From Haliotis asinina (Eukaryota; Mollusca; Gastropoda; Lepetellida; Haliotidae): a DNA stretch of 64,000 nt. Positions 10,984 to 36,971 of the stretch are shown piece after piece (positions within the stretch are counted from its first letter, which is position 1; each line of letters opens with the position of its first letter). The DNA lies in contig NC_090281.1 of the NCBI RefSeq assembly GCF_037392515.1, forward strand, positions 49,948,645 through 50,012,644, given 5' to 3'. Both the position numbers and the translations under genes were made by a program. The notes below the pieces were generated by a model. It searched no databases, was not told the DNA's origin, and saw nothing but the letters and a program-made list of their open reading frames with translations.

Positions 10984-11800
10984 AGACAGGTGAACAGATA
11001 GCATTTTGTCAAGTCCCCATGGGCAGCAAAGCAGGCTTCAATGCGGCGAGGCATACTACTGATCAAAGACGTGAGAAAGTCGTGGTCCATGCTGTCTGAA
11101 TATCGGAGGACCTCTTCTTCTTTTATCACAGCAATATCAGTCACATAATTCTCATTGACAGTTTCCTTCATAGGTCCCCAAACATTTCTTAATGAATTTA
11201 GGTCAGGGCTATACCTTGGCCAATCTAATAATGTCATAATGAAAATCCAAAACTTTCCAGATGAGCAGATGGGCAGATGGAAATAATTGTTCCTCGAGAA
11301 TATCTGTGTACGACTCACTGTCCATATCCCCTCAAATACACAGAAAGGGGTTGCCCCCATCACAGATGCGCAAGTCCATATGTTAAATTTTGGACTGTAC
11401 TTTTGGACTGTACTGCAAACATTTTTCAGCTTGTTTGGTCCGGAATTTCAGTTTAATAGGAAACTGCCAAACAGAACTTTCATCTGAGAAAATCACATTG
11501 CCCCAGTGAAAGTTTCAATGCTGTAAACAACAGATCAACCACTGTTCCTTTTTTTCACGTTTCATGGTCGGTGATGGAATTCCTCGACTTTTCAGCCAAT
11601 TGGATGCAGCTCAGTTCTGTATGTCTCCGTACAGACAGCCACGGTCCCACTATCAGTCATACCCAGTCTTAAGCTTTTTAAACTCCTTCGTTTCATTTTA
11701 GAAACAAGAATACCAAGCGGTCTCCTGTCACCGACAATCAAATAAACAAAGGGGGATAACTCTTCACAAACTACTGAAAAAGATTAACGGAGTTGCCTCT
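10984..11800 (-). pseudogene. Dead Tc1/mariner transposase remnant
   Basis: Translated on the minus strand, pieces match Tc1-type transposase: FSDESSVWQF (first catalytic Asp), then VMGATPFCVFEG, then LDWPRYSPDLNSLRNVWG and a C-terminal IEACFAAHGDL. The block holding the second Asp is replaced by unrelated sequence. The catalytic Glu is lost (SLRN where active relatives have PIEN). Several stops and frame changes interrupt it. The sequence AAAGGGGGATAACTC at 11748-11762 corresponds to the subterminal hairpin motif of the better-preserved copy at 53.4 kb, so both belong to one or to sister families. Confidence 0.8.
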
Positions 11801-11884
11801 CTTGAATGAAACCAAGCACTTGATAGCAGGGTAAGGTTTTCTCTACTAGAAATTCCTAAAACTCTCAATAATATCTGGCCATAC

Positions 11885-12165
11885 TATAACAGCTCAGTAT
11901 GCAGCATGTTAAAACAGCTCAGTGTGCAGCACAATGTAATATTGGCTTAGTGTGCACCATGATGTAATATCGGCTCAGGATACAGCACGATGTAAAATTC
12001 GCTCAGTATGAATCATGCTATAACATTACCTCGGTGTGCATCACGATATAATATCGATTTAGTGTGCATCACGATGTAATATCGGGTCAGTATGCAACAT
12101 CATATAGCACTATATCAGAATGCATCGTCATATACCGCCCGCTAAGTGTGCAGCGTGATATGGAA
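11885..12165. repeat. Degenerate tandem array, about 28-bp unit
   Basis: Roughly nine or ten imperfect units of the form CTCAGTGTGCAGCA-(C/T)-(A/G)-ATGTAATATCGG follow one another. Units differ by several substitutions and small indels, implying an old array. Confidence 0.8.
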
Positions 12166-12213
12166 TCATCCGTAAAACGCTGATGTTGTGCCTGAACAAA
12201 CCGATCTCCTAGA

Positions 12214-12445
12214 GTGTGTGAGTTCAGTTTTACGAAGCACTCGGCAATAGTCCAGCTATATGGTGACGGTCTCAAAATCGAGCCTGGACCAGACAATCCA
12301 GTGGCCAACAGCATGAGTATCGATCTGCGGAATTGGGAACCGATGACACGTGTCAACCAAGTCAGCGAACCTGACCATCCCATCTCGTTAGTCGCCTCTT
12401 ACGACAAGCATAGTTGCCTTTCATGGCAAGCATGGGTTGCTGGCT
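12214..12445 (-). mobile_element. SINE family 2
   Basis: It starts GTGTGTGAGTTCAGTTTTACG and proceeds through CCAGCTATATGGTGACGGTC, TGGACCAGACAATCCAGTGG and GACCATCCCATCTCGTTAG to GCAAGCATGGGTTGCTGG. The final head segment is missing. Confidence 0.87.
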
Positions 12446-12837
12446 TTTCTCCTTGAAGGTAACTGAAACGGGCGAGTGGTGACGAATGGAAAGCAACAGG
12501 ACACACCATTAGCAAAGTATCACGTACTTCTACAGTCACACAGTGGGAATGTTACACTTTTATCAGCCATTGTCACGCAGACATGACGACGATGACATAT
12601 CGCAGAACAAGAAGATGTTATCTGTGAATGTCGGTGGGCAGAAACGCTCCAAAGCTCATTTTCAGTCCATTGAGTCACGGCCGATCACATATTTTACGAG
12701 AGCTTCTTTTCAGTGTGAATGGTACTTAAGGGAACGATCTCTGCAATGCATTAGTTCAGCGCAGCTGGTGGTCAGGTTTCCGGATAAATTGTTCGATCTG
12801 GAAACTGGACACGTTTTGAGTCCAATCACTGACATAA

Positions 12838-13017
12838 TGGTTGGTTGGTTTAACGCCACTCTCAGCAGCAATCCATATATTATATGTCGGCAGTGTGCAA
12901 ACTATCGAGTCTGGCATGTGTCAACCAAGCCTTACCACCCAATGCCGTTAGTGTCATCTTACAAGCATGGGTTACTAGTATTGAAAGTCAGTTCTAACTC
13001 GGATCTTCATGGGTCCA
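12838..13017 (-). mobile_element. SINE family 2, diverged copy with deletions
   Basis: It keeps TAACGCCACTCTCAGCAGCA, TATCGAGTCTGG, ATGTGTCAACCAAGCC and CCGTTAGTGTCATCTTAC in order. The 3' end of the 167-codon frame at 12543-13046 is made of this element. Confidence 0.65.
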
Positions 13018-14164
13018 CTCACTTAATGACTGTAACATATTTTTGATGATCCAAGCCATTGTTTTGGGTGGATACTAGTCGAGAACCTATTCTTCCGCTT
13101 ACAAAATCTAACAGGAATAGGGAAGTGAAATGGTGTTTCACTTCGATTTCAAGATTAGTTCCTTGTGATGCTACGCCACTGACATACTCGTCAGACGACC
13201 TCACCACGCAATGGTGACCACGCAACTTCTGACGGAAACGCGACGCAGGTTCAGAGGCGGTTAGACCTTTCTGAGAAAGGGAGGAGCACTTTTCATTTTC
13301 ACGTCTGTTTCAGTTATCATTGAATAAACTTTCAGGAGAAAAGGGGGGTTCACCACCTACCTTCCCCAACACTCCCAACATAATTACGGTTGAGGAATAC
13401 TCCTACAAGTGGTAACAGAAATAGTTGCGAACTATCATCGCTGCAAGTCGAATGTGATACATTTGTGAGAAGACACAAAAGAAAGCACCCAAACATTGTT
13501 TTGAAGGAATGCATATCTACGTGTCCCTTCAAACTGACCACCCTAAGGCTCTGCCCTCATCTCCACATTTTATCTTCTTCATACAGAGCACCTGGCACCG
13601 TGACAGCACCTTTGAAATCTTTCAATAACACCTTTCAACATCTGGTGGATCATGCATGCTGATCTACCAGAACGCAGTTGATTTTACTGCAACTTATTAA
13701 CATTGAGCAAGTCACAGGAAGTCTTCTGCTTTTAGCAATATTACAGCAATATCAGGGTGGGGAAAATAGCAGATACAGTAATTTAAAGCCACACATATGC
13801 TTTAACCGCTCCTCTACCCCCACCGCCATGCATTCAGAAAGAGATTATTTTCTTGTTATAAAGAGGGAAATAGCATTATTATCCATAGTGTATGAAAGCC
13901 TTTGGCAATAAGAAAAACACCTGCAGTTCAAAGCTGTAGTTTATTTCACCTGTCAAACCCGATTCCAGATTTTGAAACAATTTCTTTCAAGTCACGCAAA
14001 TTGATCCTGCTTCAAATGTACATGAACCTAGAGAAATGGAATATTTCTGTGACAGAAATTATTACAGTTGTAACTGAATATTTGTGCTGTGATTCTGCCA
14101 ATGTGTCAGACAACTACTCCAGTCTTAAACAGGTAAAATATGCATAATATTTACAAATATAAAT
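13018..14164. other. Intergenic, no gene recognised
   Basis: Several short frames (77-90 codons) on the plus strand between 13390 and 14147 show no recognisable family and no convincing splice partners. The right end approaches the ABCE1 3' UTR. Confidence 0.35.
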
Positions 14165-14170
14165 TTTATT
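14165..14170 (-). terminator. Candidate poly(A) signal of ABCE1
   Basis: AATAAA on the minus strand (TTTATT on plus), about 500 nt past the ABCE1 stop codon. It is the first canonical hexamer I found downstream of the stop. Confidence 0.45.
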
Positions 14171-14578
14171 TTACAATATACATCATATACACAGCTTCGA
14201 GAACTGATACCTTTTGATCTATCCAAAATTTCTGACACTGTTCCTAAATTTAGTAGTGTAATCTTTGAACCTCAGCTTCAAGCACAAAATAATGTGCTTA
14301 CCTACGCTAATACGACAGCAAAATACATGGCTAGATATTTAGCCAATGCTCTTTTAAGTTACTACTGAAATATCAATTTGAAGTCGAACAGATCGACAGC
14401 AAAACTCATCAGTTCTGTACATTTGTAACTCATTTGATAATGCTCTTTAAAAGCTAAGTAGTGTCTGAGTCAGAGCTTAGAATGTCAGACTTTAGTCTTC
14501 AGCCCCATTCAACTTTATGAGTTGAGCATAATAAGTTAGACAGAGGATAGACATCCTCTGAGACCAGCCACCCTAAGG

Positions 14579-14615
14579 GTTGTCTCCCTTTGTAGCCAGG
14601 TAGTTGTCTCCCTTT
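14579..14615 (-). promoter_or_regulatory. Two AAAGGGAGACAAC motifs in the ABCE1 3' UTR
   Basis: On the mRNA strand the motif AAAGGGAGACAAC occurs at 14579-14591 and again at 14603-14615. The same motif recurs in the HSP70 3' UTR (inverted) and as an inverted pair in a Tc1 element. Its function is unknown; it may come from a dispersed repeat. Confidence 0.4.
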
Positions 14616-14664
14616 ACAACTTGATGCTGCCACTGGGTTTGAGGAAATGTGGCCCTTAAACATC

Positions 14665-29665
<15,001 letters not shown>

Positions 29666-29923
29666 TTACTGCAAAATGCCAGAGAGATTTCATGAGCTAC
29701 GTTTTCCCCAAGATGAAAGGGTTTGCGAAATAAATCATATCACACTTGTTATTCATCATTTATTATAAGGTTACTTATATATAGCGCTGAACTTGATGCT
29801 GCACAGGCATACTCTAAGGACAGGAACATAATGTATATTTAATTGCCTTGTGAAGTGCAAGAAGTTCAACAGTCCAGATTTACCCCAGCGTGTATGCTGG
29901 TCTGGAAAGAACCTGTGTCATAG

Positions 29924-30202
29924 TGAGTGAGTGAGTGAGTCTATTTTTACGCCGCACTCAGCAATATCCCAGCTATATGGCGGTGGTCTGTAATTAATCG
30001 AGTCTGGACCAGACAATCCAGTGATCAACAACATGAGCATCGATCTGCACAATTGGGAATCGATGACATGTGTCAACCAAGTCAGTGAACCTGACCACCC
30101 GATCCTGTTAGGGTTAGGTTAGTAACTAACGCTACACAGTTGCCTTTTAAGGGAATCATGGGTTGCTGAAGGCCTATTCTACCCCGGGACCTTCACGGGT
30201 CA
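29924..30202 (-). mobile_element. SINE family 2, full length, upstream of the ABCE1 start
   Basis: It runs from GTGAGTGAGTGAGTGAGTCT through GCCGCACTCAGCAATATCCC and TGGACCAGACAATCCAGTGA to CCCCGGGACCTTCACGGGTC. The segment after GATCCTGTTAG carries a short unrelated insertion (GGTTAGGTTAGTAACTAACG). It probably lies within the intron between the 5' non-coding exon and exon 1 of ABCE1. Confidence 0.9.
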
Positions 30203-30919
30203 CATATGTAATAAATAACTTCAAATTAATTCAGTTTATTATGTTCTAGAAGTTCAATGCTGACTGAAAACTATCATGCACAGCCCATACAGTCCAAATA
30301 TGCTTACTTCACATTCCAGATGCCACAAATAGCATCATGTTGACTCATCCATAACTTCGAGTTGGAAAGAAAAATGTGAAAAAATTCAACAAACATGACA
30401 AAATATTTTTTCCTACACTGGTTTTAATCATAAGCTGATAAGTTTGAGTTAACCGGAGTTCACCATTTCAGAACTGTTAGGTTAACTCCTGTCAATATCT
30501 TCCATATGCCATATGGTACATTGATGCGGTTGGTTCGCCGTCGCTGTTTTTTTTCCAAATTATCCATACGTTTTGATAAATATTCGCCCCGGTCACAGTT
30601 TGGTATGAGCATAAACGAAACATGGACACTTCTCACAATCCAATCTGTCATAACACCTACATACCAGACGGTCGAGGAATTCGTTGTTCGAACCTCACAT
30701 CAAATAATCAGAGAAAGGGAACATTCCGACTTTGCCTGCTCTGTCCGAGTCAAGTAAACGCGATAAATAAACTGCTGACTACAACACTCGATGCTTATTT
30801 CAAATTACGTGCAGTGAGAAGAAAACCCACGTGCAGATATGAGCATATGCCGGGGTAAAAGAATAAAATACAAGTCACTACCATATTCACATCCCTGTAT
30901 CGTACAAAAAGTAAATCTT

Positions 30920-31080
30920 ACATACACAGGTACGCCCAATCCGGGCGAAGTCTTGTAGTTAAGTTCAACACTTGTGAATCTGAATTGTTTTTCTTCGGAA
31001 ATGCTACAGTATTGTGGTCAAAATGGCGTGAATTTCCACATGGTGTTGCAATGGCGGGGAGTGCGCCCTCTTCTAAGGGA
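30920..31080 (-). promoter_or_regulatory. Candidate first non-coding exon and promoter of ABCE1
   Basis: The ABCE1 coding start sits just after a splice acceptor, so a 5' exon must lie above 29.67 kb. On the minus strand this CG-containing patch has an ATTGG (CCAAT-type) motif and a good donor (TGTAT/GTAAGATT) at about 30921. Placement is inference; no transcript evidence is available. Confidence 0.25.
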
Positions 31081-31589
31081 TGTAACTCATGTTACGAGCG
31101 CGAATACCGCTAAGGAACATATTTCATGCGGTTGATTTCTTTATTCTGTTTAAGGAAGTTACCCAGAAGCGAACGCTGACAAAATGAGCAGACAATAATA
31201 TAAAATATTGTGACAGTGAGTGGTCATGCTTGAAATATTCTCATGACAGCTTGTAAAGATTCAAGTTAATTTTGACTTCTGCAAGAAAGACCCACGCCAT
31301 TGGGGACTGAGCAATCCGAGTTCCGTGCCTCCTTGAGATGGATGCTTGACTCGGAATCCCAGGAATGTTAAGATGATGGCGATGTCACAAAAATACACTC
31401 TAGGTGATATATACACATTTCAAATGGACAGTAAATATATTATATCAGGTGATATTAATGTTACCATATCTAACAAACCAATATTTGCACGTGCTTTCAA
31501 TTTCTCTATGTGTTTTTTTTTTCTTGCCTTTTGTGAAAAAGTATTTGTCATCGCCCATCCGTAAACATCCGGATTAGAATCGGTCTCAG

Positions 31590-31790
31590 AAAACAACCCC
31601 TATGTTTGTCGTAAAAGGATACAAACCGGATCGGATGGTCAGGCTCGCTGACTTCGTTGACACATGGCACCGTATCCCAATTGCACGGATCAACGCTCAT
31701 GATGTTGGTCACTTGGACACTTCCAGACTCGATTATTCACAGACGGCCGCAATAAAGCTGGAATAGACAGTCGCAATAAAGCTGGAATTA
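31590..31790 (+). mobile_element. SINE family 2, opposite orientation
   Basis: It reads GGATGGTCAGGCTCGCTGAC, GTTGACACATGGCACCGTAT, CCAGACTCGATTATTCACAG and GCTGGAATA. The last motif (CGCAATAAAGCTGGAAT) is repeated and the ACTCAC tail is missing. Confidence 0.75.
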
Positions 31791-32203
31791 TGGATGAGTG
31801 TGGAGTTAAAACAAACAAACAAACAACAACTCTTAGGAGTGTTGTCAGATTCCTTGTTCTTTTTAACCTACACCCAACACTGTTCTGTTTGTATATTCTG
31901 GTACAGCGAAGTTAACACGATATTTGATTCCCAGATCTGGACGTTTTTCAAACCGAACGAAGCACTCGTAAAATTTAGCCAAGTGCTTTCCTAACCAGGG
32001 GCGTAGCAAGCTCCCTTTTCGCGCACGCCCGACAGGCTGCAAAGTTTTCTATTTTGACAGTATTTTGGACTTGCTTTTTCAGCAATAATCACGTGTAAGC
32101 CCGGACTTGTTTTAATAATAGCTACGCCCTTATGAACAGCGTGCGTCCGACGGGTTGGGAGATTCAGAGAGAGAGAACTGGGAACCAATAAAAATTAAGT
32201 CTA

Positions 32204-33201
32204 TGCTCATTAGACGTTATACAGGCACCACCAAGCCATGTTCATTAGACGTGACATAGGCACCAGCAAGCCAGTTTCGTTAGACGTGACATAACACCAG
32301 CAAGCCATGTTCATCAGACGTGACACAACACCAACAAGCTATGCTCGTTAGACGTGACATAACACCAGCAAGCTATGCTCGTTAGACGTGACATAACACC
32401 AACAAGCTATGCTCGTTAGACGTGACATAACACCAGAAAGCTGTGCTCGTTAAACGTGACATAATACCAGCAAGCTGTGCTCGTTAGACGTGACATAACA
32501 CCAGCAAGCTATGCTCGTTAGACGTGACATAACACCAGCATGCTATGCTCGTTAGATCTGGCATAGGCCCCTGCAAGCCCTGCTCATTAGGCGTGAAATA
32601 AGCACCAGTAAGTCATACTTTTTAGACGTGGCATAAACTACAGCAAGCCATGTTCGTTAGACGTGACATAACTACAGCAAGCCATGTTCGTTAGACGTGA
32701 CATAACTACAGCAAGCCATGTTCGTTAGACGTGACATAACTACAGCAAGCCATGTTCGTTAGACGTGACATAACTACAGCAAGCCATGTTCGTTAGACGT
32801 GACATAACTACAGCAAGCCATGTTCGTTAGACGTGACATAACTACAGCAAGCCATGTTCGTTAGACGTGACATAACTACAGCAAGCATGTTCGTTAGACG
32901 TGACATAACTACAGCAAGCCATGTTCGTTAGACGTGACATAACTACAGCAAGCCATGTTCGTTAGACGTGACATAACTACAGCAAGCCATGTTCGTTAGA
33001 CGTGACATAACTACAGCAAGCCATGTTCGTTAGACGTGACATAACTACAGCAAGCCATGTTCGTTAGACGTGACATAACTACAGCAAGCCATGTTCGTTA
33101 GACGTGACATAACTACAGTAAGCCATGTTCGTTAGACGTGACATAACTACAGCAAGCCATGTTCGTTAGACGTGATATTGGCACCAGCAAGCCCTGCTCG
33201 T
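32204..33201. repeat. Tandem array of 34-bp units (about 29 copies)
   Basis: The unit reads GTTAGACGTGACATAAC-(TA or AC)-CAGCAAGC-(CA or TA)-TG-(T or C)-TC, 34 bp long. Two sub-arrays are visible. The left third, and the last unit on the right, carry the CACCAG version with many substitutions. About 16 units from 32626 to 33170 are the CTACAG version and almost identical; one lacks a base near 32886. No spacers, so it is not a CRISPR. Confidence 0.95.
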
Positions 33202-33434
33202 TGAGTTTTTAGGGTCGGTGACTGTCTTCGTGGCATCATGTCCCGATGGCGTAGGGGCATTGCTCACACTATCAATCGCTGGTTTGTCGGGTCAATAATT
33301 TGACATGTGGCTGGACTCCTGGTATGGACGTTGTAATACACAACCATATACAACGACTTTGCAGGTTTTATCTATTGTTATTCTGTCAATAATTTGTATC
33401 AATTATTTGTCAATAATTCTGTATCATATACGGA

Positions 33435-33560
33435 GAATAGTTAGCAGCACTATTCCAGTTATATGGTGACTGCCTGATAATAATCCAGTGAGTGATATTA
33501 TGGCAAACCACGAATCCATGGACATTGGGGAACGCTCACGTGCAGTGAACATGGTTACCG
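33435..33560 (-). mobile_element. SINE family 2, decayed fragment
   Basis: GCACTATTCCAGTTATATGG, TGATAATAATCCAGTGAGTG and ATTGGGGAACG are in family 2 order. Confidence 0.45.
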
Positions 33561-33756
33561 GTCTATCTGCCCGGTCCCTTCATCCATTAGTACGGGTCCA
33601 TATCTTGCTGATGAGCAATTGTAACCCGATAATAAGCGAAGGTTATTGCTGATAAAATACATAAATAGCAGCTCTGTAAACTTTCATATCCAATGCTACA
33701 GGCGGTGCACTTCGCTATTTTGATATTTTCGTACGTCTTGTTTAAGAATTTATTAA

Positions 33757-33804
33757 GGTGCGTGTGCGTGTGCGTGTGCGTGTGCGTGTGCGTGTGCGTG
33801 CGTA
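33757..33804. repeat. Microsatellite (GTGTGC)n
   Basis: GTGCGT hexamer repeated about seven times. Confidence 0.95.
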
Positions 33805-34765
33805 CGTATGGGTGAATTGGATCTGGTCGCCAAAACGTGTAGTTGAAAGCAAGCTAGAATCCCAAGATAATAAAATACCCCGAATGTAAATCTTCACAAA
33901 ATGGTATTTTATCGCTACACTTGGCTGCATCTCAGATATATGGTGTTGATAACGAAGATGTTTTTCTGTCGATGACTTCATACAGCCTTGAACAGTGGGG
34001 GGATCTGTTTGAGGTTAAAGTGACACGCTGGATCTCAGCCCTCATCGGTGGGCTTTCTTGAGTGGAATGTTTTCCAAGGCCGGGCGTACTCAATCACTCA
34101 ACGGTACACACACACAGATGGGAAATATATTGTAACATATTTTCATGACGCCGTTTCATCGTATTTATCCACGACTGTAAGCTCTGACAATTTTACCTGA
34201 TCTATGGTTTGAATTTTCTTAAGAACTCACCAATAATCTGTTTTGACACACACGTATCATATCAAACCCTTAAACGATTTCCTCTGCACTTTCAGCCGTA
34301 AACAATTAAAACAGTTTTATCCAATAAACAAGAATTTTCAATTTCGTCATGACATCACTTCGACTTTCCATTTCCCGTGGCGACGTAGCTGTTTCACACA
34401 CTACAGATAAATTCAAATTAAAATCTCCTGCAACTAGAAATGTTGCCTAGAAACGTGCTCGTGAAGTTGGATGGAGCAAGTCTAACAAGCACTGCCCTGA
34501 CAACTGAGAAATGTGTGGAACGTGCGGAAGTTGGCAGACTGGCTTGTTTCGGAGGTACGCGAGTCGTTCACTGACAGCGTGGGTAGACGTTACCTGGCTC
34601 GGTTCACAATCCTGAAGCGTTATCTCGCAGGAACGTCTTGGCGCTCTCGCTGAGTCAGAACATCATGATGTCGGGATGCACATTTTCGTAACCTGACTTA
34701 ACCACGGCTGTTAACTATTCCCCAACTGTAGACTGGGAGTGAGTGGATGAGCTCGGTTGTCCCCG
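33805..34765. other. Intergenic, no gene recognised
   Basis: No coding signal recognised. The segment 34430-34680 is richer in CG than its surroundings but carries no identifiable exon. Confidence 0.4.
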
Positions 34766-34769
34766 CTTT

Positions 34770-34985
34770 GGTGAGTGAGTGAGTGAGTGAGTGAGTGAGT
34801 GAATGAGTTTAGTTTGACGTGTGGGTGAGTATGATTTGACGCAGCTTTTAGCAATATTCCACCAATATCGCGGCGTGGGACATCTGAAATGGACTTCACA
34901 CATTGTGCCCACGTGGGAATCGAACCCAGGTCTTCAACGTGATGAGCGGATTTTAACGGTCAAGCTCGTATCCACCGCCCCTTTA
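34770..34985 (-). mobile_element. SINE family 1 with long GTGA tail
   Basis: Eight GTGA repeats are followed by GAGTTTAGTTTGACG, a second GTGAGTATGATTTGACGC start, CAGCTTTTAGCAATATTCCA, TTCACACATTGTGCCCACG and the B-box side GGGAATCGAACCCAGGTC. The tail region is duplicated, as if one copy inserted into or slipped within another. Confidence 0.85.
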
Positions 34986-35159
34986 GTTTTACCCAATATT
35001 TCAATAACTCTTGGGACACCAACGATGGTCCCCTCTTTGACCATAGTTGACAAACACATATGTACGATAATAAGTATTTAGCTGCATTTTGTATTTTTTG
35101 GTGTACGCGTGCGGGAGCGAGTGTTGAGTGATTTCCTTAATTCTGCATATGATGCTGGC

Positions 35160-35240
35160 CTATCAATCTAGTGATTGATATCATGAGCAACAGCCAGTGC
35201 AATCAATTTATCATGCACGTCAACCAAGTCGCTGTTTGAC
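35160..35240 (-). mobile_element. SINE family 2 scrap
   Basis: Only CTAGTGATTGATATCATGAG and CACGTCAACCAAGTCGCTG remain recognisable. Confidence 0.4.
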
Positions 35241-35330
35241 AATCAAAAGTTGAGTACCGGTAAAACTAATAAGTCAGTAAGCAAGTCTCAATACATGATC
35301 CAGTAAATTGCCTCTTACAGCCAAAATAGG

Positions 35331-35576
35331 TTGAGGAGAGATAAAGGATGGCATGCGATGGATTGTTTACGTGATTCCCAACAAGTTGCAGCTGCATGCC
35401 TGGCAAACAGTGAATTTGCATTAATGACGTTTATTGAAGCAAGTAAACAAACACTTGAAGAGACATTCACCAACACACCATCATTCCTGCAACACCCTGG
35501 TGCCATGGGCACACTGTGCTATGTAGCCTCAACGTCAGTGGAAATAGCATGGTTTACCAACATGTCTCCCTATTGA
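35331..35576 (+). other. Unassigned 81-codon open frame
   Basis: A plus-strand frame of balanced composition (contains QVAAACLANSEFALMTFIEA and ends FTNMSPY) with a TTACAG acceptor-like site just upstream. It resembles coding sequence more than the repeats around it, but I do not recognise a family or neighbouring exons. Confidence 0.2.
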
Positions 35577-35980
35577 TCCTCTCTGGTGCAGATGTACCTA
35601 GCCTGGGATGTTTTGAAAAGATTAATCAACAATTCCCTGTATAAGATGATATGGTGAACCACTTCTGGATTAAACAATCTAGTTATATTATGGAAAATAA
35701 TTGTCTGCAGGTTGTTGCGTGCCTGCGTGCGTGTGCATGATACCATGTACCAGTTTAAGTTCGAGACCGAATCAGATACTGTATGTTGAATCAGTCCTCA
35801 TGTAAACCCTTAATGCCGAGTCCCAGGCAGGGTAACAAAAAGTACCTTTTAATGTCTCGTGGAATAACATCACACAACTAATATTTTGCTTTCAGGGCAG
35901 AAGTTCTGTCTATTGTACCAATCTCATATCAACCTCTGATAGTTTAAGAGATCACATCTTTGCACCTATATTTATAATAG

Positions 35981-36172
35981 TGAGTGAGTGAGTTTAGTTT
36001 ATTTAGCAATATTCCAGCAATATTCCAGCAATGTCATGTCAGTGGACACCAGAAATAGGGTTCACACATAGTACCCACATAGGGTTCACACATAGTACCC
36101 ATGTGGGTAATAAAACCTGTGTCATCGGTGTGATGAGCAAACACTTATACTACTAAGCTACAGCACCCCTCC
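35981..36172 (-). mobile_element. SINE family 1 with internal duplications
   Basis: It runs from GTGAGTGAGTGAGTTTAGTT. The ATATTCCAGCA motif is present twice and then decays. AGGGTTCACACATAGTACCC is present twice. The tRNA-like head (GTGTGATGAGCAAAC, TACTACTAAGCTACAGC) is weak. Confidence 0.8.
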
Positions 36173-36619
36173 TATTTATAACAAGACAACATATTCATAA
36201 GTACTTTTATGTAAATATCTTTGGAAGTTTGACAAAATCATCAGGCCAATGCAAAATCAGTTCCATATACCATTTGACCAATTTAAATCAACAGAATTCC
36301 TTTCAATGAAAAAGGAGTGAAATTGGAAATGTGATGAAAATGGACGGAATGTGCTCATTCATGGATAACTGATTTGCATAGACAAGCATAGAGCAAACAA
36401 TATTCCACTTAAATGACAGCACCACAGTATGATGTTGGAGGAAATTGATGCAAGTTGCAACTTTAACCACTTTAGTCAAGTGCACAAGCAAGGATATGGA
36501 GCTGTTTACCTGAAGTCATAATCAGGGCAAATGGAGATTCAGAACCTTGGTCAAAGGCTTCTGGTGTGACCAAATGATGTAACCCTATACAAAGTATACA
36601 TCCTACATTTTCTTCAAAT

Positions 36620-36852
36620 ACCTGCCATACCGACTGCATCCTTGGTCAAATCCCTTGCAGACTTGGCATAATGTACATTTACCCTTTTATCAAGATTCTG
36701 GAATTGCCTCAAAATATTATTCATTATTTTGGACCTGTCACGACCTCTGTTAATAATAAGCATGATTTGAATGAATGTATTCAATTCTCTGCGATCTGTT
36801 AATGATATGCAGTCATATTGATCCCTGAAATAACATGAGCTGTTGACGTCCC
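36620..36852 (-). other. Candidate orphan exon of unknown gene
   Basis: On the minus strand an open frame lies between a good acceptor (TTATTTCAG) near 36829 and a donor (GGCAG/GTATTTG) near 36624. The peptide includes QYDCISLTDRRELNTFI and LRQFQNLDKRVNVHYAKSA, with composition like real protein. It lies only 120 bp beyond the DNAAF6 stop codon on the same strand. It could be an exon of a gene continuing to lower coordinates or a remnant. Not recognised. Confidence 0.3.
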
Positions 36853-36971
36853 TGAATACCCAGCGAAACATATGCTAGACAAGCATTGTTGCTGAAACAC
36901 TCATCAGTAGAGTCATGACATGCTATGGCTCAGCATCAAGTATTGCACTTTGGTTCCATCAAGTGAGATCC

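Noticed and set aside
12543-13046. 167-codon plus-strand frame
   Set aside because: Its last third is a decayed family 2 SINE and the rest matches nothing. Treated as chance.
32204-33201. CRISPR-like array
   Set aside because: The 34-bp units are directly tandem with no unique spacers, and the host is an animal genome.
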